A stretch of DNA of 64,000 nt from Cristatella mucedo (GCA_009760855.2 WPIO01000053.1:1379501-1443500); one strand, 5' to 3'; positions 15,101-24,253 are shown, counted from the first letter of the stretch. Translations and numbers: made by a program. The notes: generated by a model from the letters alone, not told the origin.

Positions 15101-18100
15101 TGCAAGGAGGATGAGGTGCCGAAAAGATTCGCCTCTACCAAGCAGTAGCACGGCAGCTCTGTGAACAGCTGACAAGATTGTGGCTAATAGGAAGGCAACT
15201 GCTAGGATTGTAGCAGCAAGCCACGGCTACCACGAGCCTAACGACGATTGGTCATTATTAACAAGGAAAATAATAATAATAATAATAATATTGCACTTGA
15301 TAAAGCGCCCTCAGAGAACTTAATCTCTTTCTAGGCGCTTTACATTTGCTGCAAAGTGATACGCAATAGAATAGTAAGTAAAATCATGCTTGAAAAACAA
15401 ACAAAATGAATAACATGGTTAGGGGTTACATGCACAGGGTCAGCATGCAAATGTGGTTAGTGGCAGCATGAACAGTGTCAGCACGCATAAGCACATCGAG
15501 GACGAATCACAAGGACCCACTAAATGCTGTCCTAAATAGGTATGTTTTTAAGTTTCTTTTAAATGTGGTCAGGTCAGGGGATGTTCTGATGCAGGTCGGG
15601 AGGGAGTTCCAAAATAACATCAACAAAATAAACGGCAGCAGCAGGACAGTCGGATGACCAACAGCAAATACCAGCTGCTGTATGCAGGTGCCGGGAGCTG
15701 GCCATCAAAAGTAGTCAGCATGTTAGCCTTCATAACGGGCAAAGCACCCTAGCCATCTCAGATGAGGGCTTTGGAAGAAGAGGTAGGAAAGGGTGAAATG
15801 AAGTAGAAGAGGGCCGAGGATGAAAGGTGCAGGAGAGAAGGGGGAAGGATCACGAGCTCCGTGCTAAAAGTACAATGGCTGCAGCAAAACACAAAACGAA
15901 AACGAATCAATATGGGCATCCGGAATAATGGCACAGCGCGTGGCCGAGTAGTAATGGCACAAGCGTGCACCTACGCCAAGTCCCTTTCGGGCACGCCGTT
16001 GACCTCCATGGTCCCCACCAAGACGGTGTAACTGAGTTCCCACGCAGAAGTGGCAGGGGCATTCGCGACCTTCTCGCCTGCTGCAGCTTCCTAAATGAAA
16101 CAACAACAAAAACGCAACAAGCAACTTGTGACGATGCGATGGCATAGCTGTGTAGGGAATTTACAGATAGCTGGACAGCTACAGTCGTAACCAGACAACG
16201 GCTCAAGAAGAGCATAGGAAGGGTACATACATATATCTCAAATCATCAGGCAAGCCATCCCACCCCACTTGCAGCCTCACCCTCCCTGCCACTGATCATG
16301 GGTTCATTGCACACAGAAGGTACCTACCTCCTGCTTCAAGTTGCCATCTTGTTTCACTATCACACCTTTGATTCTATAAGAGCAAAGATGTAACAAACAC
16401 TTTCCATTTGTCCAGACAAGCAACACCACAACAAGATGTCGGCAAACAGGATAAAAACAATAGTGCATGGCAGTATCAGCGACATAGCGAGCAAGTTCAG
16501 GGATGCTAAAAACTGAAAAGTCCTCAAGTTGTCAGGGTTAAACTTCACAACTTCTGGTTTGCAGACCTGACTGCATTAAATCATGAAATTCGTAGTCTCC
16601 AACTCTCAAATTGCCAAAACTACAAATTTGGCTGTGATGCACTTTAAAAACAACAGATGTGTCTGGCTACGATATGATGCCAACATTTGCACGAATTAGT
16701 ACAGATTGTAGTTTGGTGCAACATATATTTTTTTATAATTTTTTATTATAATTCTATTGTATAGCACCCTAAGAGAACTTAATCTCTATTCTGGCACTTC
16801 ATGTATGCCACAAGGCTCGAGCCCACGACCTCGGCCAAACCTTGCTCGGGGCGAGCACCTTAACCACTGGGCCACACCAACTCAAATTCTTGGTCACTAA
16901 GAGTAAATGTTAAGAAAATACTGATTGTTAAAAAAATCAAATATTTGTTTAGGGTAGCACTCAAACGACAAACATGTAAGAAATAGAATCTAAAGGTTTT
17001 ACAATTTCCATATAAAAGGAAAGCACTAAAAATGACTAGGCAAACCATGTCTAACCCAGAAGTAAACCAGAAGCAACATAACTACCAATAAATAATTTAC
17101 AGATCTCTGCATCCTATGCGACTCGTGTCCCAACTTTCGAGCTTTGGTATATGGAGGTACATATTTGAAGCTTGTTGCTGTTCATGCTTGTGAATTTTCG
17201 ACATTGGGTCCATTTTTAATGTAAACAATCAGGTTTATGTAAAAGCCGGCCCACACCGATAGGGGACATTCGAGAGTGAATAGTTAACTAAGTAGACGGT
17301 GTCTAATGCACCTCGTAAATACTTTTGCTGCTGTACATATATACACACCAACACATATATAATAGATATATTTCGAGCCGTTAGAAAGCAGATATGAAAA
17401 GCTGCTGTGTCTGGCATGACGTGCTCACATGCTTGTGGTCACAAGTTTGCTAGCAAAGCTCGGACTGAATATTTGAAAGTACTGAGAGCTGGTCACTGCT
17501 AAGTATCAGGGCAAAATGCAGAGCACAAGCATTATGAACGCCAAATAATGATCCATCAACATACGATTGAGAGCCAACCCAGCCATACAAAAGTAATAAT
17601 TGCATGCCATAGGCAGAACAAATCCTCAGCAGTGCCTGGTGCCAGTAAAGCATTGCACATCTCTAAAAGAATTTAAACGGCAGCACTAAGTAAACCTATA
17701 GAATCAGCAAAACAATCTCTTAAGGCCTTCAACGGTTGGGTCCTTTCTGCGGAGCATTCTAGTACTGACAACCATTAGTTCCTTACTTAAGCCAGCATGA
17801 CACCTCGACTTTCGGCAAGCATAATGATTAATCGACTGAAACTGAGGGACCTTGGAGTTATTTTTCGAGTAGTCTCATATGCTGCCTTTATGCTGTCGTA
17901 ATACTTGCATTTTCGGTTCTAATTAACGCAGCAAAAGTGTAGTTCACGTAACAATCTGCATTCTCTGGCCACTTTCAAAAGGCATGCACAGCTGGTACGA
18001 CATTAATATATTAACTTCGTAAATATGCTCAGGCTCAAAGATAATCAAAAGACCATCACAAGATCCAAGGAATTACTAGCTTAAAAAAGACCTTACCATT

Positions 18101-21100
18101 TGGATGGAAGAAAGGCAACTGCATCACAAACATAATTAGCCAGCACCAATCAAAGGACCGGATATGCACATCTACGAGGCAACAAAGCACAATAATGATT
18201 GTGCACGATGAAGGCCAATTGCTGCCACACGCCCACCTCCACCAGCTACCTAGTGCAAACAATGCTGCAGAAATGACATGTGACGACCACGATGCAGTTC
18301 TGGTCACTGCACAGGACATAGAGTCAGGGCACGAGCACACGACGAGAGCATAAGGAGGCTAATTTGGCGGCTGCATTGGCTGCCACGCTGGTCTCTAATG
18401 CACGTGTGGCCATTGCCGGCAAGCTTAGGGGGCAAGCCTTAGGGTCACGAATTCATGGCAGCTGTGCTTCCACACTTTTCTGCGAAAGAAAGGCAGCTCG
18501 AGCTGCTTCACTTTGCTGCACAGGTGCAACTGCACGCCACTGCACCGACATCAAGCGCACTCACTGTTTGCCTGGCGATTTAGATCTGAACAACACTGGC
18601 TCCCCGGGAAAGTATTCGCCATGCAGCTTCAAGAAGCATCTGTCGACCAGCTTCTCCATGTTGTCAGAACCTGCAATAGATCGCCACACTGTACGTGCAC
18701 ACAGGTCCACCACCAAAGCTTGACATCCGCCACAGATTTGCCGCCAGCCACACCCCCACAATCCAGCGCTTGGAAGAACACGTCGGCAGCTCGACTCCGC
18801 CATGATAAGCAACAACCAAAAATGCGAGCTGATTAAACAGCCTCTTTTTGTATAGCGACAGAAGAGCCTTTACGGCTATCACCACCGCTTGCAGTGGCGA
18901 TAAAGAATCGCCCACCGCATGAATCGAACCCACGACCTCGGGACCGAGGTCGTGAAAGCAACCGCCTTACCTAGTGTGCCAAAGCAAGTGCACGGCTCCA
19001 GAGCTGCCCTAGCTGCCGCAGCAGCAGCAGCAGGCGAGGCTTGAAGGCTGGGCAAGGCTCAAACCTCGGCAGCCCTGTGCGAGTGGGTCGTACTCGCCGT
19101 CGAATGCTAATGCACGTTCACGATAATGCAAGTTCACGATAATTTAAAGGTTTTCACGGCCACCTGCCTCCTTCACCGAGGAACGTCTAACTGCCAGCTC
19201 CCTAGGCTCGGGCTGGCTTTTAGCACCACTTCACATAACTGTACACAGCATAGCAGCAGCACCGGCACCCACATTCTGGCACAGATGAACTTGCCACTGG
19301 CGCATCACCAGTCTGCCATGCTGCCCACACAACCAGCAAAGCAAGCAGCCTGGCGACCAATTCGGAAGGCATTCCACACAGCTGTTCTATTCAACAAAGG
19401 AGTAGATAACACACACATTCTCATTCATCACCACCTATTGCAGTCCTGTCGTTAAGTTTTTTTTATACAAATCCATACACTCGTTCAACATTCGACAAGA
19501 AATCTGAAAGACTACTAATAGCACCCCACACGCTACATTAGCAACATCTAAGGATGATATCTGAGAAGCAGGTACAAAATGGCCGATCTTAGTTTAAGTC
19601 AGCCAGCAGTCAACAGCCACACGGCCACTACTTTCTACCCTCTATCTTACATAGCAACTTGAACTTGATCAGTGAACCTTGACCGCCGAATGCTCTTTGG
19701 GGATGGGCTAGGCTTCATATCATAAGAAACTACACAAAAAGCAAGGTCACCTTCCATGGTGGCCAGTTTCTTCTAGTTGGGTATTACCCTCAACTATAGG
19801 CTCGAGTGAATCAAGGCCACGTGTACCATCTCAATTTCCCTTCCCTTGGAGGAAGGGCGGGGCCAGATACAGATACAGCCCTATACAGATACAGATAAGC
19901 CAGATACAGCCCTATGCCCTCAGGTACACTTTGCTAGACACTACAAGAGCTGGCTATAAGTTATGTAATGCAATGTATGTAATGTAATGTAATGTATCTC
20001 CGTCAGTAACTCCACAAAGTCATAAAGACCATGTGGGTGTTACGCAGGAGAGTTTTGTATAGCGCACTCACAGCCTAAGCTGCTGTCGGTACGCATTCGG
20101 TAGCCAACAGACTTCGTCTCATGCAACAAAGAGAAAGTGGGAAGCATAGCAGAGTCAGGAGAGCAGTTGAGATAGTGAGTAGCATAGAAGTAGCAGCTCA
20201 GGACCGCTGAAAACGATGAGCCATAGTCGGCAGTAGGAGAGTAGTTGTCGTTGCATAAGAATTGTGGAAGCGAGTTCCACAGTCTAGGACCTGCAGAGCT
20301 AAAGGTATGAAAAGTTATCTGCATGGGCCACCGTTTGAATCCGTTGCTATTCGGTCCATATCAAAGAAGTTGCCTCTCACAGTTGTCGGCTCCTAAATAA
20401 ATTAATGCACAATTCAGCGGACACTTCAGCGACCACACTACTCACACATTACAGGCACAACGATTCAGGTGCGCAACACCATCAATCCATTAATGGCTAA
20501 ACTAGAGAAGTGAGTGAAAGGGAGAGTGATGGACGAACAGAGCTCCAAATTGTGTGCAAAGCAAGTCCAAGATACAAACACAACATGTAACGGTCAACAG
20601 TGGCCAGGGCCAGAGTGCAACACAGTGTAGCAAATCAGCAGGGCACAGACGGGATGCACATGATGCTGTAGTGCCGTGCTCTCAGTAACATAAAGGCTGG
20701 AGGTTCACGTATATAAAACGAAATGGGGGCAGGGGAACAACGACAGTGGGGAAAAGGGATCGAATGGTGCACTCCATCTGTGTGTGTCGCGAGTGTCACG
20801 ACTGTGTCTTGTGTCGCGAGTGTGTATCGTGAGCGCAGCGTGTATGCGTCGTGAGCCCGGGTGTGCCAGACAGAGTGAGGTGAGACAGACTGGGAATAGA
20901 CATAAAATAGAACACTGCCATACCACACTCTGGCCCTAGCCAGCCACGGTCGACCAAGTCCAGTGTGCACCACTAGCTCAGTTTCTTCGAATTGCTACAT
21001 GGAAAACTCCTGAGTTACGATGCTGTTATGCTCTACAATATTCTGCATGTCCTCCATCCTGTCAAGCTTTCCTGTTCTCTACACACACAGTTGTGCTGTC

Positions 21101-22487
21101 ATGCTTTGCTGCTCAGCAACGACAAATGTGCACTCTCAATCTGCATTCCAGCCAATGCATAGAAAGAGATCACGTTCAATGGGTGCCTTTATTATTGTCC
21201 CATTATACCCCTCAATATGCTATTATCACTGTATGCCCTCCTGCTCTGCTGACCCGCCAACAAACCTGCATAGCAACACATAAGCGCTCAGCAGCAGCAG
21301 TGCACGCAATCCCAATGACAGGAGTGTGATAGTGGCAAGGAGGCACTACTGACAGGGGCAGCATTAGCAAATCATCGGGCTGAGCAGAGAGCTACTTGTG
21401 CTGATAGTTCTTGCAATCCTTTCGTCGAAAAAGAAATGAGTGATGCACAACAAAAGAAGATTAGAGGTAATGATAGACGGGATAGATGCATGACCATTGG
21501 CCTCGAGAGCTGCTGAACTCAGGCCTCCTATGACAAGGGCAATTCAATTATAACAGCCATAATAATAATACATTTGTGTAGTACCCTCTGAGAGCTGAAT
21601 CTCTTTCTAGGCACTTTCAAGTCGAGTGCATAGGTATTTGGACGATGAGCTTTTGTTAGTTGCTGCTGATGAGCTTGCTACACTCTTGGGGTGCACATGA
21701 GCAGGTAAGAACTTCGTGGGTCTGGCCTCAGCAGCCTTCTTCTGAACGAAATGAAGTCGTCCTTAACCCTATGCTTTTGTACAAGTGACTAACAGATGCT
21801 GTATTGAAAGCATTACTAAATGAGCAGCAGGTAGAGTGCAAGCAGGTACGTGCACACGAGAGAGACAAATCACAAAAGACCCACCGAATGCTGTAATAGA
21901 CAGGTACGTTTTAAGCTTCTTTATAAATGCCATCTTTTAAGAGCAGTACCATCCCAGGTGGACATTAGCTAATTTCTCGACATAAACCTGCTCTACCGGC
22001 TCTGTTCTCGTTCAACTCTCGCCAACCTAGGCCAACTCTGCGAAGGCAGCGATGGCCGGCCGGCGGCTTCAGCCCCTCTAAACGGCCACTTGCCCGGCCT
22101 CGCCTGGCCAGTCACCGACGACGACGACGAGCAGCCAAACGGCCGCGGACCACTCACTCACTCCGTCGCAATTGACCGCCAGTTCTGAGACAAACACAAG
22201 AAGCTTGACGGTCGTTCCTCCTTCACGAGATCACTGCTCGGCATCACGGGCGAAATGTCGGCTGGCTAACTGCGCGGGCGCGTCTTTAGGACCGCTCCGC
22301 CGAGAGCAAACCTCGCGCACAGCCCCGCGACGCCGACGTAACGAAAGCCGTTTCCGGCAGATGCGAAGCGGCAAGCAGCGGCGTCTTTGGACGGCTTACT
22401 GTGACAGACAATGTCGAGGACCGCTTTCTCGTAGCAGCGCTGGAACTTCTCATCGAGGAGTTTCTTGAATTCCTGCTCCGACGCCAT
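1..22487 (-). CDS. BAZ1B: BAZ1B/WSTF chromatin-remodelling subunit (5' part, 13 exons)
   Basis: Exons, 5' to 3' on the minus strand: 22487-22400, 18670-18565, 16373-16328, 16090-15975, 12497-12287, 10477-9473, 9290-9166, 8846-8688, 5494-5398, 4379-4208, 1946-1831, 618-418, 132-1. All junctions have AG acceptors and GT donors; phases agree throughout and the lengths sum to 2574 nt (858 codons). The product reads through part of a WAC domain, a long Ser/Asp/Lys-rich disordered region, the KQTTLFDLSKK motif typical of WSTF, a charged helical stretch, a DDT domain and the start of WHIM. WSTF is known to pair with ISWI (SNF2H) in the WICH nuclear chromatin remodeler, and the vertebrate protein phosphorylates H2A.X Tyr142. 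PHD and bromodomain would lie beyond the left edge. BAZ1A is less likely: the KQTTLFDL motif and the DDT/WHIM residues resemble BAZ1B. The true N-terminus is uncertain (see exon 1). Confidence 0.9.
418..618 (-). CDS. BAZ1B: BAZ1B exon 12 (end of DDT and acidic linker)
   Basis: Acceptor TCTGCTGTAG, donor GTAAGA, 201 nt, phase 0 at both ends. LGVPIRDVPVNVYTVSEMAR matches LGMKLSEIPLTLHSVSELVR, and an Ala/Asp/Ser-rich linker follows as in WSTF. Confidence 0.92.
1392..1612 (+). mobile_element. LINE-A 3' end fragment
   Basis: It lies in a BAZ1B intron. It has the LINE-A 3' untranslated block (CATGCTGCCACTAACCA, then CATGTCAACCCTTACCAT), ends with the CTCTGAGGGCAC hairpin remnant and an (ATT)n tail, and lacks all coding sequence. 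Confidence 0.75.
1831..1946 (-). CDS. BAZ1B: BAZ1B exon 11 (DDT domain)
   Basis: Acceptor AAATTGTAG, donor GTAGTG, 116 nt. The first two bases complete the Glu codon opened in exon 10. LVGEIMTMLLQTLVSDEELK matches LNRVLVILLQTLLQDEIAED of the WSTF DDT domain. Confidence 0.93.
2712..2955 (+). mobile_element. LINE-A 3' end fragment
   Basis: Same 3' untranslated block, hairpin (GCCTAGAAAGAGATTGAG) and ATT-type tail as other LINE-A copies. 5'-truncated, intronic. Confidence 0.78.
3155..3450 (-). mobile_element. LINE-B reverse-transcriptase 3' fragment, degraded
   Basis: The minus strand gives frameshifted versions of the LINE-B C-terminal protein (LKTV, then an RS-SGxAL-D block) and its 3' end (CGAATGCGTACCGAAG). 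It is older than the copy at 33.8 kb, judging by many substitutions. Confidence 0.7.
3860..3990 (-). mobile_element. LINE-B 3' tail fragment
   Basis: It matches the LINE-B 3' end found at 33.8 and 43.9 kb: CTACCGAATGCATACCGAA through the GAGTTACAGACATAGATAC block and a CATTGCAT tail remnant. Confidence 0.7.
4208..4379 (-). CDS. BAZ1B: BAZ1B exon 10 (start of DDT domain)
   Basis: Acceptor CTTGCTAG, donor GTATGC, phase 0 in and 1 out. VTFADVVCVTEFIRCYHGLL matches the DDT opening (LFGDVAMVVEFLSCYSGLL) of WSTF. DDT domains are the ISWI-contacting part of BAZ proteins. Confidence 0.93.
5398..5494 (-). CDS. BAZ1B: BAZ1B exon 9 (basic coiled coil)
   Basis: Acceptor TTATATTTAG, donor GTAAGAC, 97 nt. 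It encodes KFVAAEEKAVIQKQLHAYRL and continues Lys/Arg-rich, matching the basic SEEQRKEYLKKKREELKKK helix before the DDT domain. The vertebrate helix is about 12 residues longer, so one further small exon between here and 4379 cannot be excluded, although the phases already agree. Confidence 0.85.
6434..6570 (+). mobile_element. SINE-A copy (tRNA-derived)
   Basis: A box (TTGGCCCAGTGGTTAAGG) and B box (GGGCTCGAGCCC) of a pol III promoter are followed by a 3' half (AAGCGCCCGAATAGAGATTA) resembling the LINE-A 3' hairpin. Intronic. Confidence 0.8.
7262..8290 (-). mobile_element. LINE-A copy, degraded, split by a SINE
   Basis: The minus strand shows decayed LINE-A 3' sequence (7262-7380), then pieces of the reverse-transcriptase C-terminus (7625-7900: the MAANxLKxNExKTNLL-type and codons around the tail of ORF2) and of the AFTKDFVIDGIKH-type palm region near 8150-8200. 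A SINE-A interrupts it at about 7450-7612. No frame is intact. Confidence 0.65.
7450..7612 (+). mobile_element. SINE-A copy, degraded
   Basis: GGTTAAGGTGCTCGCC (A-box side), CGGCTCGAGCCCG (B box) and a GAAGCGTTTGGATAAAGATT 3' hairpin half, with extra sequence between the boxes. It sits inside the LINE-A copy at 7262-8290. Confidence 0.7.
8688..8846 (-). CDS. BAZ1B: BAZ1B exon 8 (charged helical region)
   Basis: Acceptor TTGTTGCAG, donor GTGAGC (after AT of an ATG codon). The encoded LPANMKAAVREKHEYLELKK aligns with the LPEELRSLVQKRYELLEHKK segment of WSTF, with SDLSAQQRD matching the preceding RLLSSEDRA. Confidence 0.9.
9166..9290 (-). CDS. BAZ1B: BAZ1B exon 7 (KQTTLFDL motif)
   Basis: Acceptor GCCATCAG, donor GTGAGT, phase 0 in and 2 out. 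It begins VGLKQTTLFDLSKKASST, which corresponds to the conserved KMKQMTLLDMAKG motif of vertebrate WSTF. The motif resembles a PCNA-interacting peptide (Q, two spacers, an aliphatic, then hydrophobics). WSTF is known to bind PCNA, but linking that to this motif is my inference. Confidence 0.9.
9473..10477 (-). CDS. BAZ1B: BAZ1B exon 6 (large disordered region)
   Basis: A 1005-nt exon (335 codons, phase 0 at both ends) between acceptor CTTCTTCTTCAG and donor GTATGC. It encodes a low-complexity Ser/Thr/Lys-rich segment with acidic serine clusters (SSSDSVSVWDSDDD, SRADSSSDDD) and basic nuclear-localisation-like runs (KVKKERKKVK, GKRRKK). It occupies the place of the variable linker between WAC and the KQTTLFDL motif in WSTF. 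Conservation here is weak; the call depends on flanking exons, an unbroken frame and the splice sites. Confidence 0.88.
11045..11170 (+). mobile_element. SINE-A copy
   Basis: GAGCTGGTTTGGCCCAGGGG, then TAGCTCGAGCCC and GGCCTGGATAGAGATTAAGT, in BAZ1B intron 5. Order and spacing match the better copy at 26.05 kb. Confidence 0.75.
12287..12497 (-). CDS. BAZ1B: BAZ1B exon 5 (conserved helix plus Gln-rich end)
   Basis: Acceptor TTTTTTTAG. The encoded LPSKELIKIFIKTYAIRN aligns with the PNKEIVRYFIRHNALR region of WSTF. The exon ends in a Gln/His-rich stretch, and the best phase-0 donor is CAG|GTGCTG after 12287, a weak site. Without it the frame meets TAG at 12272. An alternative phase-0 donor (GAT|GTGAAC) lies about 60 nt earlier, so the 3' end of this exon is less certain than the others. 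Confidence 0.8.
13129..13178. repeat. 24-bp tandem duplication
   Basis: ATAATATTTAAAGATCAGAG occurs twice in direct tandem within BAZ1B intron 4. A simple local duplication. Confidence 0.85.
14186..14348 (+). mobile_element. SINE-B copy (tRNA-derived), degraded
   Basis: TCAGCTCAGGGGTAAGGTGC (A box), GTAGGTTCGAATTCTGC (B box), a GGCGATCATTTATTGCC hairpin and a GAGGGCTCTTCTGCTTC end. It is related to the better copies at 29.4 and 34.6 kb. Confidence 0.75.
15262..15610 (-). mobile_element. LINE-A 3' fragment
   Basis: On the plus strand it opens with (AAT)n, then TTGCACTTGATAAAGCGCCC, then the 3' UTR, and ends in the last codons of ORF2 (truncated after GGGAGTTCC). It is nearly identical to the copy at 39.2 kb, so a young insertion. 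It lies in BAZ1B intron 4, about 365 bp from exon 4. Confidence 0.88.
15975..16090 (-). CDS. BAZ1B: BAZ1B exon 4
   Basis: Acceptor TTTCATTTAG, donor GTAGGT, phase 0 in and 2 out. It encodes a stretch ending in ELSYTVLVGTMEVNGVPERD. This keeps the exact spacing to the next exon's LPSKELIKIF seen in vertebrate WSTF (a strand of the type YDVKLQNE, then PPNKEIVRYF). Confidence 0.85.
16328..16373 (-). CDS. BAZ1B: BAZ1B exon 3 (46-nt micro-exon)
   Basis: A 46-nt exon between acceptor CTTATAG and donor GTAGGT encodes IKGVIVKQDGNLKQE. It supplies the one base needed to complete the Gln codon begun in exon 2 and ends in phase 0, as exon 4 requires. By position it matches the KVKIVKIHPLE strand that follows WAC in vertebrate WSTF. 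Being so short, it rests mainly on the phase fit and splice sites. Confidence 0.75.
16733..16887 (-). mobile_element. SINE-A copy
   Basis: On the minus strand: TTGGTGTGGCCCAGTGGTTA, GGTCGTGGGCTCGAGCC, then a 3' hairpin half ending in an AT-rich tail. BAZ1B intron 2. Confidence 0.82.
18565..18670 (-). CDS. BAZ1B: BAZ1B exon 2 (end of WAC domain)
   Basis: Acceptor TCTATTGCAG precedes 18670 and donor GTGAGT follows 18565. The exon (phase 1 in, phase 2 out) encodes NMEKLVDRCFLKLHGEYFPG, matching the EKLVDxAWLEI part of the WSTF WAC domain. Joining exon 1 to exon 2 makes an AGT serine codon. Confidence 0.88.
18832..18990 (-). mobile_element. SINE-B copy
   Basis: The minus strand has TTGGCACACTAGGTAAGGCG (A box) and a GGTTCGATTC-type B box, preceded by a palindromic ACGACCTCGGTCCCGAGGT. 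The 3' end carries GCTCTTCTGTCGCTATAC. BAZ1B intron 1. Confidence 0.82.
19960..20335 (-). mobile_element. LINE-B 3' fragment
   Basis: The plus strand begins with the (TAATG)n tail, then TATCTCCGTCAGTAACTCC. The minus strand encodes the LINE-B C-terminus (FSSAGPRLWNSLPQFLCNDN). Nearly identical to 33.8 kb. Confidence 0.88.
21551..21945 (-). mobile_element. LINE-A 3' fragment, degraded
   Basis: AATAATAATACATTTGTGTA begins a decayed LINE-A 3' end. The last ORF2 codons remain recognisable at 21855-21935 (ACCCACCGAATGCTGTAAT). About 240 bp between differ from the family. Confidence 0.6.
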
Positions 22488-22720
22488 AGCTTCCTCTCGC
22501 GCGCGCTAGCAGTCGGCTTAGTGAACGAGCGCTGCGTTGCGTTGCGGCGGCGGCAGCACACCCAGACTTCCCCGTCGCAATGCGACAATGCTCCCACGTT
22601 CACTGAAACGGAAGGATAAGGTGCGCGCAAGCGACGAGAACGCGCGCTCAGCTCAGTTGCAGCTAACGCCGCAATTGCTCGGGTTGGCCTCGCCGCTGCG
22701 TCCGGCCACCCGCTCGCGTG
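22030..22720 (-). promoter_or_regulatory. CpG-rich promoter region of BAZ1B
   Basis: The sequence around the proposed first exon is far richer in G+C and in CpG than the introns on either side. It holds the translation start context and no polypyrimidine tract upstream of the ATG. No TATA box was seen. The promoter role is inferred from composition and position. Confidence 0.55.
22400..22487 (-). CDS. BAZ1B: BAZ1B exon 1 (or first recognisable exon): second half of WAC
   Basis: ATG at 22487-22485 starts MASEQEFKKLL and reads 29 codons plus one base to a GTAAGC donor. The residues LLDEKFQRCYEKAVLDIV align with the second half of the WAC domain of WSTF. An in-frame TAG lies at 22508-22506, 21 nt upstream, with purine at -3 and G at +4 around the ATG, which supports a start here. 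However, the codons just before the ATG read E-E-A, where WAC proteins have a conserved EA. A poorly supported acceptor in that 21-nt gap, joined to an unseen upstream exon, is therefore possible. Confidence 0.75.
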
Positions 22721-23236
22721 CAGGCGTCAGCAGGGCTAATAATACGTAATGCCCAGGAGCGGCCGAATCTCAATGAAAAAAAAGAGCCATTTCCACTGCG
22801 AAGCGCTAGCCAATATGCGGCGGAACAAGTTTTGCCGATCTTCTTCGGATTTTGAGGCGGCGACTTGAAGCGGCAACAATACCTTTGTCCCAACGCGGAG
22901 CATAGCTCGCACCTTTCAATCTGGCGCGAACGGCAAAACGGAGAATAATGGCTGCGGCGACAGTAGGGGCCCGTGCGCGAACCCCTCGGGCCAATTTCTC
23001 ACGCACTGGAGCACGCTGTGACAGCGAAAGTGTCTTTCCACTATGAAATCCAGCCATATATTATTTTATATAATTAAATATCTTTTTTTTAAGCCGCAGG
23101 TGGTCAACAGCCAAGCGTTTTAGAGAGTGCATAGTCTCTGGCCTTGGCCTTCCTAGATGCGGGTGCGTCCTTGTTGGGGCGTGGCGGCGGCTGCGTCTCA
23201 TTTGCTGCTCTGCTCTGCCCTGTCCTGCCCTGCCCT

Positions 23237-23237
<1 letters not shown>

Positions 23238-23325
<88 letters not shown>
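23238..23325. repeat. (CT)44 microsatellite
   Basis: An uninterrupted CT dinucleotide run of 88 nt, preceded by a CCTGCCCTG-rich pyrimidine stretch. Confidence 0.98.
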
Positions 23326-23330
<5 letters not shown>

Positions 23331-24103
23331 GCTGCGCTAAGCCGTATGTGAACTGCGAAGGGTGACAGCCCTGAGTCGCTGCATGCTATTGTGCGTGTTT
23401 AGGCTAAGAGCATCGTCGTAGCGCGTCGCGTGCGTGCCTGCACACTCGTGGCTACGTAATTCAATAGCGGACGTGCGATCACTCGATTGCCGGCGATCGA
23501 GATGGTCGCTGGAGGATGCAAGACTAGCGCGCTAGCCCCCTGCGCACGCGGTATCTGGTTTTATGTAGGCGGTATATACGCAATATCTGGCGGTCGGTTG
23601 ATTTCGCGGCTTCGCCGGTGAGAGGCTTTCATGCACGTGCACGTGGGATTGGCTTTGGGATTTGGCTGAAATTCGGAAACCAGCTGCAGCCCGTAGAGGT
23701 GACCCTGCTGCCTGTGGAGGCGAGTTAGAGGATTGGTCGCAAACGTGTCCGGCCGCCTACCACTCGATCGTTTGATGACTTCCATCGCACTCTCATGATA
23801 TTGAGCTGTTTTGACTGGAAGAATTATGCAGCTTACTTTTGAGTAAATCCAAAATCTCTCTGTCACACTGTACATGACGCAGAGCATCTACGTCGTCAGC
23901 GGATATCGCGGAGGTGCAGCTAAGCATACGAGTGAGATATTTCAAAATGGGATCTCTTATTGATTCGTTGATAGCAGCCGTTTTGGCCTTTGATGTTAGT
24001 CTTACTTTTTGGGCCTGCGGACGTCCGGTTAAGTTGCTTTATAAGTTGCTATAGGTCCTATTTACATTAGATAAACCTCAAGGGCTATAAAAAGACAAAC
24101 TTA

Positions 24104-24253
24104 ACTCAATTTGTATAGCCCCCAAAGATAGCTTAAACCCTATTTAGGCGCTTCGCATGTGTAACGGGGCTCGAGCCCACGACGTCGTTCAACAAACATT
24201 CACCTTGATCTTGGTCGGGTCGAGCACCTTTGCCACCGGGCCAAACCAGACAA
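24104..24253 (-). mobile_element. SINE-A copy
   Basis: On the minus strand: TGGTTTGGCCCGGTGGCAAA, CGTCGTGGGCTCGAGCCCC, then AAGCGCCTAAATAGGGTTTA. It has an insertion between the A and B boxes like the copy at 7.45 kb, possibly a subfamily. Confidence 0.78.

Noticed and set aside
23144-23365. 73-codon frame with a Ser-Leu repeat
   Set aside because: It is a translation of the (CT)44 microsatellite.
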